From the NCBI GenBank assembly GCA_033856235.1, contig JAWVFI010000182.1, forward strand, positions 1 to 7,341: a DNA stretch of 7,341 nucleotides. The letters run 5' to 3'. Position 1 is the stretch's first letter. The number at the start of each line of letters is the position of its first letter. Of the stretch, positions 6,949 to 7,341 are shown one piece after another. This stretch comes from DASXRU01 sp033856235 (GTDB lineage: Bacteria; Acidobacteriota; Blastocatellia; Pyrinomonadales; Pyrinomonadaceae). The notes below the pieces were generated by a model that saw only the letters and a program-made list of their open reading frames with translations, was not told the origin of the DNA and did no database searches. The translations under genes were made by a program, and so were the position numbers.

Positions 6949-7341
6949 ATGAAAAAGATGACGAGAAGAAATTTACTGGTGGCTGCTGGAGCGACAACCG
7001 CCGCTTTGGGAGCGAACAGGCTGATCGCACAGGAGGCCACCCCGGCCAGCACTCACAACTACAACTTCAAGGACATTTCACCGCGCGAATTAATTCAACG
7101 TCGTCATTTGCCGAACATTGAATTGGTTACCCAGGACAGTAAGAAGGTCCGATTCTATGATGATCTGGTCAAAGACCGGCGCGTGGTTATTCAGTTCATG
7201 TTCACGCGCTGCAAAGACATCTGCCCGGTGATTACGCACCACCTGGTAGAGGTGCAGGAAAAACTGAAAGACCGGGTAGGAACCGACATCTTCTTTTACT
7301 CGGTCACACTAAGTCCGGAAGAAGACAAGCCGCGCGATCTG
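6949..7341 (+). CDS. SCO1/SenC-family copper chaperone / thioredoxin-fold protein, C-terminus cut by window edge
   Basis: The first 131 residues are visible. A short twin-arginine signal (TRRNLLVAAGA at 5-15) ends near LIAQ (residues 25-28). The SCO core follows: a LPNIELVTQDSKKVRFYDDL strand region (54-73), then VVIQFMFTRCKDICP with the CxxxCP copper/redox motif at C88, C92 and P93, then a helix and FFYSVTLSPEEDKP, the equivalent of the family's 'SVDPERDTP' strand. The third copper ligand, a His normally some 80-90 residues after the CxxxC, lies outside the window. SCO proteins carry Cu(I) to the CuA site of cytochrome oxidase or reduce cysteines there. Position directly behind a multicopper oxidase suggests this copy serves that enzyme, which is inference. 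Most SCO proteins are anchored by a transmembrane helix or lipid; here the N-terminus looks like a cleavable Tat signal, though an uncleaved anchor cannot be excluded. Confidence 0.9.
   Translation, partial: MKKMTRRNLLVAAGATTAALGANRLIAQEATPASTHNYNFKDISPRELIQRRHLPNIELVTQDSKKVRFYDDLVKDRRVVIQFMFTRCKDICPVITHHLVEVQEKLKDRVGTDIFFYSVTLSPEEDKPRDL

Overview
The window reads as a chromosomal stretch from a diderm (Gram-negative-type) bacterium. The signs are an outer-membrane beta-barrel protein with a Sec signal and a C-terminal Trp-Arg-Phe, two Tat-exported periplasmic proteins, Shine-Dalgarno sites and one sigma70-like promoter. Base composition looks balanced to slightly GC-rich by eye. The gene content and the style of the multicopper oxidase would suit an Acidobacteriota-like soil or sediment organism, but that placement is a low-confidence inference. 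I see no rRNA, tRNA, CRISPR array or intact mobile element.

The layout is two divergent gene pairs around a roughly 420-bp intergenic region (4456-4873). To the left, on the minus strand, a 488-residue outer-membrane beta-barrel protein (2989-4455) is followed 29 bp later by a very large membrane sensor protein (2959 down to the left edge, cut). The sensor has an N-terminal extracytoplasmic domain resembling DUF3068/PorA. After it come a second extracytoplasmic, possibly Cache-like, domain, a HAMP, three PAS domains and the start of a GAF domain. Its output domain (histidine kinase, GGDEF or other) lies outside the window.

To the right, on the plus strand, a Tat-exported CotA/laccase-type multicopper oxidase with all four copper motifs intact (4874-6919) is followed 29 bp later by a Tat-exported SCO1/SenC-family copper-chaperone or thioredoxin-fold protein (6949 to the right edge, cut).

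The oxidase and SCO protein most likely work together in the periplasm, SCO helping copper loading or thiol redox of the oxidase. The porin-like protein could admit or release a small substrate or product, and the sensor could report on envelope conditions. Regulation of the oxidase pair by the sensor is a hypothesis from gene neighbourhood only. The intergenic region holds a good promoter for the oxidase, an 18-bp perfect palindrome in its leader, and a second operator-like inverted repeat upstream of the porin gene.
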